A DNA stretch of 64,000 bases from Paragordius varius (Eukaryota; Nematomorpha): positions 13,888,001 to 13,952,000 of the forward strand of contig OZ176051.1 of NCBI GenBank assembly GCA_964247055.1, given 5' to 3'. Positions within the stretch are counted from its first letter, which is position 1. The number at the start of each line of letters is the position of its first letter. Both the position numbers and the translations under genes were made by a program. The notes under the pieces were generated by a model. The model worked only from the letters and a program-made list of their open reading frames with translations, made no database searches and had not been told where the DNA came from. Positions 13,001 to 23,814 of this stretch are shown here, piece after piece.

Positions 13001-14009
13001 AAATAAATTTTTGATAAAATAAAGGATACATGACTGTAATTATATATATAAAAATAAAAATAAAATGTAATCCTTATTTGATACATTAAAAAACGTGGTA
13101 TAATCTCATCCTTTTTAAATTACTCATTAAAATACGAACCAAAATACAAAAGTATTTATTATCCATTATTATCAACAAATCCAAATTAGCTTCAAATTAA
13201 TACAAATGAAAAAAAAACTTACCACCACCATTTTTGTAGCAGAGGTAAGGGAAACGCCAAACATTGGCTAAATCAACAGCAAACCCAATGATAGAAAGAA
13301 GAAAATCAATCTTTTTACTCCATTGTTCTCTCGGGGGTTCACCCATTGATAATAAGGTACCTTTAACCTCGTTTTCCTGATATTTCTTGTGAGATTTAGT
13401 TTGATTAAATGTAATGTTTTGACCATTTTTGAAGTCATTTTCTGACTTTTGGTCCTTGGTATAATTGTACGGTAAGGCGACACGTTCAGTATTACAAGTC
13501 ATTTGAAAAAATTCATCTAGTTCTTGCTGCTTATTATTATCTTTGTTAATTGTTTCTAGCTCAATTTTTAAAATATTTACACCATTTTTTTGAGGATGCG
13601 ATTCATGTGGAACTTGGGATGGCATGATGATTATTTTTGGGACGGTTTCTTCGGAATATTCATTTGAGGATGTAGGATCGATAGCGCTTTTATTTTCATC
13701 GTAAATAATTTGTTCTTTAACATAACAATTATCATTATAATGAAAATTAACATCATAATTATTATTTTGCGATTCGTTTCTTTTATCGATATTAGTTTTA
13801 ACTGTATTTTGCAATGGTATGCCATTTTCTCGTGCTGCGTTCGATGTTAAAAATAATTGATTTTGGTGGTCAAGCGAATCAAAAGTTGCTTTTGTTACCA
13901 TTCCATTGTGCCTTTTTTCATTTTTGTGGTTTAATGGATTCATGATGGAGGAACCGTCGTTTCCATCTCGCTGCTTATCGAAATGATTAATATTTTTATT
14001 ATTATCCAT
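1983..14009 (-). CDS. dopamine-transporter-like SLC6 neurotransmitter:sodium symporter (12 exons, 804 aa)
   Basis: Plasma-membrane Na+/Cl-dependent monoamine uptake carrier. Exons in transcript order: 13223-14009, 9217-9348, 6214-6571, 5797-5935, 5306-5440, 5080-5183, 4300-4424, 3193-3305, 2810-2950, 2460-2559, 2242-2342, 1983-2162. All junctions are GT-AG and phase-consistent, and the total is 2415 nt. TM1 reads [19 protein letters not shown]; its Asp (about residue 246) marks monoamine carriers. TM3 is followed by [13 protein letters not shown] and the extracellular loop-2 Cys pair ([12 protein letters not shown]). Loop 2 has several N-glycosylation sequons (NGT, NLT, NAS, NIS, NFS). Near the end, [12 protein letters not shown] has the WK of DAT/NET rather than the WV of SERT. 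The N-terminal tail is about 230 residues, far longer than in vertebrate DAT, and is rich in N, K and E. Odd points are a Pro in TM3 (IYYPVI) and altered TM6 residues. The start is the first ATG of a long open exon. An octopamine or another catecholamine carrier is possible. Confidence 0.92.
4665..4955. mobile_element. short inverted-repeat MITE in an SLC6 intron
   Basis: Two arms of about 55 bases (about 4665-4718 and 4895-4955) are reverse complements, sharing the block 'aaaatccgtagtataatgat'. The arms enclose about 175 bases without coding capacity. It lies between the exons at 5080 and 4424. Family not recognised and outer limits uncertain. Confidence 0.65.
6982..7018. repeat. (AT)n microsatellite abutting a hAT-like element
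   Basis: A continuous TA dinucleotide run ends directly at the left end of the hAT-like element, in the intron between the exons at 9217 and 6571. Confidence 0.9.
7020..8221. mobile_element. hAT-like element, decayed or non-autonomous (about 1.2 kb)
   Basis: The left end reads ggggtggccaaa and the right end is its reverse complement, tttggccacccc. These are the short termini of a widespread animal hAT group. Right-end subterminal sequence (about 8160-8215) is GC-richer than the surroundings. The interior has no intact transposase frame. It sits in the SLC6 intron between the exons at 9217 and 6571. An 8-bp target duplication could not be confirmed because the left flank is a TA microsatellite. 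Confidence 0.7.
9472..10655. mobile_element. foldback element with arms of about 540 bases in SLC6 intron 1
   Basis: Sequence at about 9480-10035 is reverse-complementary to about 10125-10655. Matching blocks include 'aggagatattttct', 'agagaaaatcgaaattcggc' (with small differences) and the two 'aaaatattttt' segments. The centre is about 90 bases, around 10040-10125. Arms differ by scattered substitutions, so it is not recent. No coding capacity. Confidence 0.7.
10927..11987 (-). mobile_element. non-autonomous Helitron-like element, copy 1
   Basis: Read on the minus strand, the element starts TCTATATATTTATAAAAATG (after an A) at 11987. It ends with a 5-bp-stem hairpin GCTGC-ATA-GCAGC, twelve bases, then CTAG followed by a T at 10927. 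A TC start, a hairpin 10-12 bases before CTRR, and A/T flanks are the hallmarks of Helitron ends. The interior holds about two copies of a unit of about 0.5 kb that is also present three times in the copy at 21990. No Rep or helicase frame is present. It lies in the first SLC6 intron. An uninterrupted G run at 10972-10984 sits near the hairpin end. Confidence 0.75.
12344..12612. mobile_element. Tc1/mariner-type MITE, family A, copy 2
   Basis: Complete copy with CAGTAAAAATTGAAATTATA at the left, the inverted copy at the right, and TA on both sides. It lies in SLC6 intron 1. Confidence 0.88.
12697..12807 (+). CDS. orphan exon-like coding fragment of unknown function
   Basis: An open plus-strand stretch inside SLC6 intron 1, bounded by a good acceptor (ccccgcag) and a possible donor (CGAG/gtgtat). 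It reads [20 protein letters not shown], then [16 protein letters not shown]. Base composition is clearly GC-richer than the AT-rich surroundings and the peptide is not low-complexity, which suggests a real or recently dead exon. I do not recognise the family. It could be an exon of a nested plus-strand gene, a retrocopy fragment, or captured host sequence. No partner exon was found within the window. Confidence 0.3.
12809..13030. mobile_element. near-perfect hairpin MITE (about 220 bases)
   Basis: The whole segment folds on itself. It begins tgtatcctttattttatc and ends with the reverse complement, with 'accatagagctcttgttttt' near the tip facing its inverse. Loop about 30 bases. It begins immediately after the possible donor of the orphan exon at 12807. 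Confidence 0.8.
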
Positions 14010-15609
14010 TCTTTTATTTCTTTAATTATTATTTATAATAGTGAAAGATTTTTAAATAAAAAATTTATATTTTAATGATGGAAAAAATATATTTTGTCCG
14101 GTTTACTATCGTTATTAAATTAGAGTTGAAACATTAGATTGAAATAAAATTCTTATTAACGCATCCATGTGTAGTGCCCTTTTGATAGGTGTCGTGTCGC
14201 GTAGTGTCGTGAGTCCATTATTCTTAAGAGCAAACCTTTTTTGACGATAGTATTAAGGTTTCCTCTCAAATGATTAGTTAAATCTTTATCAAATTAAAAA
14301 ATTTACTTAGTTAGATTTAAATTAATAATGTGCCATAAAAATCGACCAAAACAAGTGTTTTATGATCGAAAACGTGATTGAAATGGAAATTCTTTACAAT
14401 AAAAATGAGATTTTTAAACATTGCATTTGGTTTAGAGCGACTCCTCTCCTCAAATGGACCAGAAAAATTGGTGATGGATAATATATGTGTGACAAAGTGA
14501 TAATAGGATAATGGAAAAATTTCAATAGATGTTAGATAGATGTATAGATATGCACGTTATCAATAAAATAAGTTTAAATGCAAATTTTACAAATAAAATA
14601 ATTCTCTTAAGGATGCATGTAGCATTATTGAAAATCACATAGAAATATAATAATAAATTTTAATGGTAAGGTGTCAATAAATATAAAGTTAATAGCTTTT
14701 TTTCCGTCACAGTAAAGGCTTGTAATTCAATAATATTATCTGATCCAAAAATTGAGTTTATACAAATAAAAAATGTGATAATTTTTAAAAAATATCTGCA
14801 AGCCCAAATTTTTATAAACGGATTTTATTTGATAAAGCAAAATATTTTGATAGGAAATAAGGACACTTACTTTATAACATAATTGCTAAAAATTCTGTGC
14901 GTAAAATAGCCTAAAGTATAACGATATAAAAATGTTATTTGTTTTACATCTTTAAATATAATATAACGTTTTATCTATATCAAATAATTTACATAAAAAA
15001 TAACATGAATTTGCAAAAATTTTAACGTATAATATATATATATATATATATATATGCCTCCGTACTATTTAGGTGTAATATTTTGATATGGAATAATTTT
15101 GTAAAAAATATTAAGAAATTTTCACTTAGTTAATAAAAATTGTTGACGTAATATCCGGTTTAACTAGTAGTACTCTGCCTTAGAGAAATTTTATTTTGGG
15201 AAATAAATTAATTAATTTACGTAATATATTAATTTGCTTCGATTGATCAAATAAAAAAACTGCACTTTAACTAAAATAATGATTACTTTAAGATAAAAGT
15301 TATTTATAGGTTTATTTGCGAGAGAATGAATATAGAGCGTCCGATTTAGGGGTTTCCCTTGCACTTTTTGGACCTAGGTGAGGATAATCTTTTGAAATTC
15401 GGTATAGTTTTAAAGGGCAAAACCACAGTATATAGAGCTAAGAGTAATTGTAAGGTTTTTTTATAAATTATTAGCTATAACTCAAAATACGTTAAGTTAT
15501 ATATGCATGGGAAAATATTAAAAGGGTAAAAAATTTAAAAATTTTATTTTATCAAACTTAAAGTTTACCCATATATTGGTGCCAATATTAAATAACCCTA
15601 GTATCGGGC
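14010..15609. other. region upstream of the SLC6 start codon
   Basis: No further coding exon recognised. It should hold the 5' UTR and promoter of the minus-strand SLC6 gene, but no TATA box or transcription start can be assigned in such AT-rich DNA. A TA run lies at about 15031-15055. Confidence 0.4.
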
Positions 15610-15859
15610 TGATAGATTTGAATACATCAAGTTAGCTAACCTTAGACTAGAAAAATTTATATATTAGATTTGAATACATTTTTGATTATATTTGAGTTAA
15701 ACTATTGGATCAATTTTGTATTTAACCTGCACATGTTATTTTACCTTGGTTTAACATGTAAATATTATATTCACAAAATGTATATAAACATCAACTTTAT
15801 ATAGTTTAGTTTTTGTATATCTTAATAAATATTATTCTTTTACGGTTTCTAGATTTACT
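15610..15859 (+). repeat. 5' LTR of the Ty3/gypsy element
   Basis: About 250 bases starting TGATAGATTTG, matching the 3' LTR nearly end to end. It is followed immediately by the primer-binding-site-like sequence. Confidence 0.85.
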
Positions 15860-18800
15860 TGGCGCGGTCGATTTTTTCACCTCATCACATTCGCGCATGG
15901 AGAAAATAAGTCTGGAAGCATATGATCCCGCAACTAGCTTTGATGATTATATCGATTATATAAATAGAATGTTAAAAGCGAAATTAATTCAAGAGTGGAA
16001 GAAATTCTTTTATACTTATTTGCTCCGACATACAATGTGTTTGCAGCCAGCCAGTCGGGAGGGAAAACACGGAATCAGTGATGGATTATTTGATTCGAGT
16101 AAAGGAATGTGCCCGGTGCAACTTTGGGCAAGATGCTAAGAATCAGAGATGGGTTTGTGGGAGGAACTCAAAAGATTGGAAATAGATCCGTTCACAAAAT
16201 TTCCAGATGCAATGTTTGATGGGAAACCGGTTACGTTGGAGATGGTGGTAGAAATGGCAATGGGGTACGAAAAGTCGGAGAGTTGTTTGATTGATCAAGG
16301 TCCCGACAATAGGCAATTATGATGATAAGAAAAAAGTGTGGAAAATGTGGATAAGTGCATGCGAGCAATTGGTGTCCCGCTTCAAACAAAGAGTGTTACC
16401 GATGCAAATTACGAGGTCATTTTGGCAGGTGTTGCCGGCGAGTTAATACACTGAATGGTAACAATAATAATAATGAAGACCGAACGCAAGCAAGTCTGAA
16501 TGGCCATTGGGTGAGGATGTTGTACGATACCGGAGCTCAAATATCATTGATTGAGAAAAGCACGTGGATACAGATTGGAAGGCCTACCTTAGCACCGCGG
16601 GTCCAATATTTGCTGTAAACCATCAAGGTGTAGAGGTGATGGGACAATGCGTGGTAGATGTGAAATGGAATGGTATGATCATACAGTTGGAATGTTTGGT
16701 TACCAGGGGTAACATTTTTGGTTTACCGTGGATGAAAAGCTTTAAATGTAGATTTCCAGAGCCTGTATGTGTAAAAAATGTTAGTTACGTGGATTTAAAT
16801 AAATTCAAGGATTTGTTTTGTGAGGGTATTGAGTGTTACACGGGACCACCCATCAAGTTGTTTCTCAAAAAAGGGAGTATCCCCAGAAGATTTGCAACCA
16901 GGAGGGTACCTATCCCGCTTCAGTCTAAGGTGGAGAGTGAATTAAAGAGGCTTGAAAGTCTGGGTATCATAGAATCCATTAACCCCTCGCAAAAACGAAT
17001 TGACTGGTTAATTCCGTTGGTGATATTAAAAGAATGATAATGATATTCGCATATGTGGTGATTTTAGAGTTACTGTAAACCCAAGTCTGGTTTCTGTCGA
17101 TCCTTTGATTCCTAAGTTTGATCAGTTAGTGTTCAAAATTGGGCAGGGAAAAGTTTTTACGACCGATCAAGAAGCATACTGGCAAATGCCGAAACACCAA
17201 GATTATCAACATTTACTCACGTTTAGTTCACACATAGGTCTTTTTCGATTTAAGAGACTGCTATTTGGAATATCTAGTGCACCCACGATATTTCAACAAA
17301 TTATGGATGAGTTATTAAAAGATTGTCCAGGTACGGCGGTTTGCTTAGATGATGTAATTGTTAGTGCAACGGTAATGGAGCATAAGGATAACTTAGAAAA
17401 AGTGTTGAACAAATTAGCTGCTGTGGGTTTGAAATTAAAAAAGGATAAAATCCAATTAGCTCGTTCCTCAGTGTCATACTTAGGATATATAATTTCAGAC
17501 AAAGGAATTAAACCTGATAACGAAAAGGTAAAAGCAATTTTGAATTGTCCTACACCTACCAACAAAACATACCGGTCTTTTTTGGGAATGTTAAATTATC
17601 ACGCTCGTTTAATTCCATCTTTGGATGCTACGATCGATTTACATGCGCTTACAGGTTCTAAGAAATGGTGTTGGTCGACAAAAGAAGAGACGGTTTTTGA
17701 TAAAGCTAAACTGTTGGTGAGTAATGCATTATGTCTAATACCGTTTAACCCGAAGCTTCCGTTAGTGTTGGAAACAGACACATCGAATGACGGATTCGGA
17801 GCAGTCTTATCACATATGACAAGTGATGGAAAACGGCCGATAGCTTTTGCGTCTCGAAAATGTGCAAAGGTAAAACAAAATTTCTCGGTGATTGAAAAAA
17901 AAGCAAGGGCAATTTTATATGCCCTAGAAAAATTTAAAATGTTTGTGTATGGCAGAAAGTTCGTATTACTAACCGATAAACCCCTAATCCAGTTGTTTGG
18001 CTTTAAGAGATATCTAAGTAATTTTAACAAAAGTAGATTAGTATGGATACTCAGAACAACCGATAATAATTTTAATATACAATATATTAATGGTTCGGAA
18101 AATATAGCGGATTGGTTATCTCGTCTACCGTATGAAGAACCGAGGTTGAGGAGCAAGCACCCAGGCAAATCAACTTTTTAACAACAGACAACTTAAACGT
18201 ACAGCGAATTAAAGAAAATACATTACGTAATGAGTTTTTGATGACATTAAAAGCGGCTCTACACCATAATGATTGGTCAGCTCCAATTTTAAATTCGATA
18301 TTGAGTATAAGAAACGAAATACAAGAATCATATGGTTTGTTGTATTGGGACGATCGTCTGTTTATTCCCAGGGCGTTGCGAAGTGAAACGTTAAAATTTT
18401 GGCATGTTGGACATTCGGGGGCTAATGTGAAAGAGTCTGCCAAGGCAAGGGTTTATTGGCCAGGTATAAACCAAGACATTGAAAGTTATGTGAGATCTTG
18501 TATGGGGTGTCAGTTAAACCGGAGTAACATAAAAAGCAATCCCACGTATAAATGGAATTTTAATACGAGTATCTGGGAAAGGATACATCTTGATATTGCC
18601 GGTCCTATTGATGGGTTTTATTGGTTAATAGCTATCGATAGTAGCTCCAGATGGGTTGAAGTCGAATTGATAAGAACTGTTAATTCTGCAAACATATTAA
18701 TTGGTTAGAAATTTGGTGTGTAAGGTACGGGTTTCCCCGAATCATAGTTACCGATAATGATTCATATTTTGCATCGAAGGATTTTACAGATACCTTGCAA

Positions 18801-19464
18801 CGAGCCAAACATGTCACTAGTGCCTCCTATCATCCACGAACAAATGGGCTGGTACGGGTTATTTACACCTTAAAAGCACACTATAAATCGCTAACGGATA
18901 CTAAGCTGACTCCTGACAAAAAAATAAATCAAGTGTTATGGGGTTATCGCCCCGCCGTACATAGCGCCACAAAAGAGTACCCGTATAACTTATTTCTGAA
19001 AAGAAATATTAATACCTCCTTCTCTTGGGTTAGAGAAACACCCGCACAACACTTAGAGGACGACATAATACCCAATCAAGTTTTTAGACCGGACGAAGAA
19101 GTTTACATAAAGAATGAAATCAATTCAGGGTGGAGAAAAGGTTCAATTTTGGAGAGAACAGGGGTACTCTCGTACACGGTTAAAGATGGAAATCGAACAC
19201 TTCGCAAGCATGCGGATCAATTACGGCCGACCGGAGTCGAGAACGGCAGAGAGGAGGATGATAATTTAACAATAAACCGAACAGATGAAGGTATTACAAC
19301 CAATAATTGGAAGGTGGGGGAGGAACAACGCAAAGAAAAAGAAAACGAGAAAGACACCCAGTTTAAAATAAGAACGGAAAAAACAACTGAGAAAGAACCT
19401 GAAAGGAGATATCCTCTTAGGGAAAGAAAAGCACCAGATCGGCTCGGATTCGGATAAGGAGATA

Positions 19465-19721
19465 TGATGGATTTGAATGCATCAAGTTAGCTAACCTTAG
19501 ACTAGACAAATTTATATATTAGATTTGAATACATTTATGACCCTTTATATTTGAGTTAAACTATTGTATCAATTTTGCATTTAACCTGCACACGTTATTT
19601 TACCTTGGTTTAACATGAAATTATATTCACAAAAAGTATATAAACATCGCAAACTTTATATAGTTTAGTTTTTGTATTTTATCTCAATAAATATTATTGT
19701 TTTACGGTTTCTCGATTTACT
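19465..19721 (+). repeat. 3' LTR of the Ty3/gypsy element
   Basis: About 257 bases starting TGATGGATTTG, preceded by a purine-rich stretch (aaggaga) suitable as a polypurine tract. It contains the shared blocks 'atcaagttagctaaccttag' and 'ttaccttggtttaacatg'. Confidence 0.85.
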
Positions 19722-20410
19722 ACACAGGCTACACTTACCCTAGGGTCATTTCATAAAATAAGATTGAATAAGAATATACAATTTGTTAATTCCTTAACGA
19801 AATTCTGTAAACAGTGCCCGGAGATTAATCACAAAATTTTGAAATTTATCAAAATTAATGTTTAATATCACTAGTCAACAAGTTTGGACATTTTTGAGCA
19901 CCACCACTCAAACTTTTAAATTATAACTACAGTGTTTTAAAACCGAATGTGAAAAAGTTTTTGATCCCGCCAATCAAAATTTTGAAATATTATAGGTTTT
20001 TCTTTTTTTCAAAAACAAGAGAAAATCAAGAGAAAATTTAATATAATTTTATAATATATAAACTTATCATTTAATAAAGCGTTTTAAACTCTATCCTATC
20101 TTTTGAATATAAATATGTCATTTAAATATCAGAGAGGAAAAAATAGTACGGACTTAAACGTCAAAATTTAGTCTTTTTTTTTCAAGTGAATTTTAACACG
20201 TATAAAAAAATTTTAAAAAAATACTAAAAAAGGCATTCTATGGTTTAAACCTTCGGCTTTTAGATAGGCTATATTTTTTTGTTAGTTTTCGTTCTTTCGA
20301 GTACTTATTAGGCTTTTTCTTTTGAGTTAGTTCTTACAAAAAATCTTTTATTTATACCTGGATATACTTTATTTTTTAAAATTATTGGTTGTTTTGTATT
20401 TTGAATTTCA
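19722..20410. other. no gene seen
   Basis: AT-rich sequence 3' of the LTR element. A short hydrophobic reading stretch near 20270 (GYIFLLVFVL) might belong with the exon-like segment downstream, but nothing else supports it. Confidence 0.4.
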
Positions 20411-20411
20411 G

Positions 20412-20701
20412 ATGGATGTTGTATAGCCACTTTTAGTAGAATTTACTGTTATGGGACTGGACCATTTGTATTACCTAATTTTATTCAATTTAATTGTAGA
20501 ATTTATTTAACTTTATTCTGTGAATTGGTTAATTTGACATGTCAATTTGCATGGATTTTGCTTGAAAGTCTCTCTTATCGGGCTTTACGATTACTTATTG
20601 TTATCTTTGCCATATCTGGCACAATTATAGGATCGCTTGGGGGATTTGCAGAGCTTGTGCAGCCGCCCATATCTTTCACACTATACATAAGTCCCTTTTA
20701 G
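20412..20701 (+). CDS. exon-like ORF with one hydrophobic segment, unknown
   Basis: Open plus-strand frame of about 95 codons after a good acceptor (gaatttcag), ending in TAG at 20699-20701. It has no ATG of its own. The peptide is Cys- and aromatic-rich at the start (GCCIATFSRIYCYGTGPFV) and has one predicted membrane segment (LRLLIVIFAISGTIIGSLGG). I cannot assign a family. It may be a terminal exon of an unrecognised membrane-protein gene, or chance. The minus strand of part of it also reads open for about 35 codons, so strand is uncertain. Confidence 0.2.
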
Positions 20702-21808
20702 ATTTTTAATACTTTGGCTCTTAGCTTGTTTAGTATCTTATTTAATGCCTAGAATTTTGTTATTCATGCATGGAATATTACTTGTATCGACTTGCTCGTT
20801 TAAATATTTAAACATATGTACACGAGGAATGATTGTTATTTTCAAATTAAATACAAATTTAAAAATTAAATTTTGGAAAAATCCTATTGATGGCCTCAAT
20901 TTTCTTTTTTGTTTTGGCCTTTCCATGCCATTAGATATCAGAAAATCCAAAAATAATGGGGTGGTGCAAAACATTGTTGAGCAGTGTATTTATATAAATA
21001 TCTGGCAAATGCCGTTTTATGTTATATTGTTAAAGGAAATATTATTAACCACCTGTTTATCAAAGCCTCGTTTCAAACACCCAATTTTCCTTGACATTAA
21101 TTTTATACTAATAATTCTCTCGAAAATCACACTATAATAATTGTAAGTGACATTTATACTCAAGCTATACGTGTCATGGCTTCTAACCGATATCCCGGTT
21201 TTCTGAATGTAAGCAGGCCCTGTTCTGATTCCACCTTTAAAATAAGTGGTTCTTGCATATTTATTATATTTTTGAAAAATAAAATAATTGGTTAAATTAT
21301 TGTTTGAATTTGATTTGATGAATCCCCATTATAATGCACTATAACTATTCCAAAAATTGTAATTCATATATTATTTTAAAATATATTCATCATATAATAC
21401 CATTTTCTCGTAATCGATTAAAATAAAATTACCATGTGGATAATATATCCCCATTAGATTTTTCATAGCTTAGGAAAAGGGATAATACGATAAATTCATT
21501 AATTAGCCTTTTTATAAATTTAAAAGTCTGTTTCTGATAATTTAATTACGAAATCTCTTAATTCAAACAAAACCATCTGTTATAGAGTCCATAATTGCCC
21601 ATTTAGGAAAAAGGATCCACACTATATTACTTATATTTCTGCACACTTAAAACCAAACGCCTAATCATATATTAAATATGAAACTCTCTGTACTCTGAGT
21701 GCTTGGCCATTCTAAAAAGGGTACTAATGTTATAATATTTAGGAGGAAATGGCTTGATGCAATCCTTTTTTAAGTTAATTAAAGATTTTCTCCATAGCAT
21801 CATATATA
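20702..21808. other. no gene recognised
   Basis: A plus-strand ORF at 20745-21137 (130 codons) and an overlapping minus-strand ORF have ordinary AT-driven composition and no recognisable domain. Nothing else was recognised. Confidence 0.45.
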
Positions 21809-23517
21809 CACTAAAAACTGAAATCATATGGACAAAATGTAAAAATATAGACAAATATTTTTTTCTAAAAGACAACCATATTTTTTGAATCTTCATTTTT
21901 TTAAATATAACTGATTGTTTTAAACTGCATATAAAATAAAAATGTAAATTGGTTGCACAAACAATTATATAGTTTACGATTGTAATTAATCTATATTTTT
22001 ATAAAAATGGAAAATGCTGGCTTTGTGATCTGTTTCCGGAAAACCGGTAGTCCCATTCAAATCCAAATATCGAAAAAAATCATTAATGAATGCCCCGACA
22101 ATAGCTTCGCCCTTTTTTGAATTAGGCCCCCAGTTCGGGTCCATCCCGTAACGGGTGTTTTGAGACAATTTTCCAGAGAACGTGTTAGACCACTCAATTT
22201 CAAATATGATTTTTATTTACTTATTTTCGATTGCGCCGAACATAGTCGGCTCGCTTTTTTAATTTAGGCCCCCTTTTTACCCGCTCTCCCCGTAAAATGC
22301 CATTTTTTCAAAAAAACAAAGTCCACAAAAATTTTTTAAATCTATTTTTCGCCCAAGGTATGAGACCGTAAAAATTCAATAAGGATTCTACATATTCCCT
22401 GTTAAAAGGCAATTTTAGTCAAGCGTTTTTTTGATGATAACTGCTGGGTAAGGAGCTACTCAGTAAAAACTAATTCGTCATGTGGCTTTGTGATCTGTTT
22501 CAGGAAAACCGGTGGACCCATTCAAATCCAAATATCGAAAAATATAATCATTATTAAATGCCCCGACAATAGCTTCGCCCTTTTTTGAATCTGGCCCCCA
22601 GTTCGGGCCTACCCCGTGTAAACGGGTTTTTTTGAAAACAGAAGTCCACAAAAATCGTGTCTTTGAGACAATTTTCCGGAGAACGTGTTGGACCATTCAA
22701 TTTCAAATATGATTTTTGTTTACTTACTTTCGATTGCGCCGAACATAGTCGGCTCACTTTTTTAATTTAGGCCCCCTTTTTACCCGCTCTCCCCGTAAAA
22801 TGCCATTTTTTCAAAAAAAATAGTCCACAAAAATAATTTATTGATTCTATTTTTCGCCAAAGGTATGAGACCGTAAAAATTCAATAAGGATTCTACATAT
22901 TCCCTGTTAAAAGGCAAAAATTTTAGTCAAGCGTTTTTTTGATGATAACTGCTGGGTAAGGAGCTACTCAGTAACAACTAATTCGTCATATGGCTTTGTG
23001 ATCTGTTTCCGGAAAACCGGTAGACCCATTCAAATCCAAATATCGAAAAAACATAATCATTAATGAATGCCCCGACAATAGCTTCGCCCTTTTTTTGAAT
23101 TAGGCCCCCAGTTCGGGTCCGCCCCGTGTAAAAAACGGGTGTCTTTGAGACTATTTTCCTGAGAACGTGTTGGACCATTCAATTTCAAATATGATTTTGG
23201 TTTACTTATTTTCGATTGCGCCGAACATATCGGCTCGCTTTTTTAATTTAGGCCTCCTTTTTGCCCGCTCTCTTTGTAAAATGCCTTTTTTTTCAAAAAA
23301 ACCATGTCCACAAAAATAATTTTTTAAATCTATTTTTCGCCCAAGATATGAGACCGTGAAGAAGTCCGAAGGACTTTCTCGGGCTGCATAGCAGCACGAT
23401 ATTTAATCTAGTATTTTATATAGCAAAAATTAAGGTTATTAATATGATTTGGTCTTCTGATAAAAAATGTTTGTCTATATATTTTACGTTTTGTCCGTAT
23501 AATTTCAGTTTTTACTG
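21809..23517. mobile_element. Tc1/mariner-type MITE, family A, copy 3, split by a Helitron-like insertion
   Basis: The left terminal repeat (CACTAAAAACTGAAATCATA, 21809) and the right one (ending TTTTTACTG at 23517) are those of family A, but about 1.4 kb of the Helitron-like element (21990-23411) lies between them. Without it the remaining sequence is about 290 bases, the usual size of this MITE. The MITE is therefore the older element. Confidence 0.8.
21990..23411 (+). mobile_element. non-autonomous Helitron-like element, copy 2, with three internal units
   Basis: Starts TCTATATTTTTATAAAAATG after an A. It ends with hairpin GCTGC-ATA-GCAGC (23383-23395), twelve bases and CTAG (23408-23411) before a T, so both termini match copy 1. 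The interior is three tandem units of about 465-510 bases; the marker 'gtgatctgtttc' falls near 22027, 22490 and 22998. A second inverted stretch, AAGTCCGAAGGACTT, lies about 10 bases before the terminal hairpin. No Rep or helicase gene. Small ORFs repeated in each unit are products of the repetition. Confidence 0.8.
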
Positions 23518-23764
23518 TAAATAATACTATTTCCATACTTATTAAATTTGTGGCTACTTAATTATTTTTTTGTAAATTATCTTGTTTACTACAATTGATG
23601 GATGATATTTGGATAACATATTAACGGTTCCAAGTACACGAAACCGTTTATCCGGTTTTATTTTAGGATACACCTCGGTCCAATTTCAGCACCAAATAAA
23701 ATAAGAACCTTTAAAATTGCAAAATTATTTTATTAACAAATCGTTTAACATTTTTCTCATATAA

Positions 23765-23814
<50 letters not shown>

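Larger units (their letters stand above)
15610..19721 (+). mobile_element. Ty3/gypsy LTR retrotransposon, both LTRs present, broken
   Basis: A fossil LTR element. Parts in order: 5' LTR (15610-15859); a primer-binding-site-like TGGCGCGGTCGAT directly after it; a short gag-like region with a CCHC zinc knuckle (about 16360-16440); an aspartic protease with an LYDTGA motif (about 16500-16750); reverse transcriptase (about 16880-17570); RNase H (about 17690-18110); an integrase with an HHCC zinc-binding head and a catalytic core (about 18380-19150); a charged tail; and the 3' LTR (19465-19721). The order protease, RT, RNase H, integrase is that of Ty3/gypsy. The LTRs differ at roughly one position in twenty plus small indels, so insertion is not recent. 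The coding region is not whole and carries several breaks. No env-like frame seen. Target duplication not resolved. Confidence 0.88.

Noticed and set aside
20260-20701. Possible mitochondrial insertion, because of Phe-, Leu- and Trp-rich hydrophobic frames
   Set aside because: No cox, cob or nad protein motif could be recognised.
20745-21137. Plus-strand ORF of 130 codons
   Set aside because: No domain, biased AT-rich composition, and an equally open minus-strand frame overlaps it.
22000-23380. Tandem array considered as CRISPR or satellite
   Set aside because: Units are about 0.5 kb, not short repeats with unique spacers, and they lie inside an element with Helitron-type ends.
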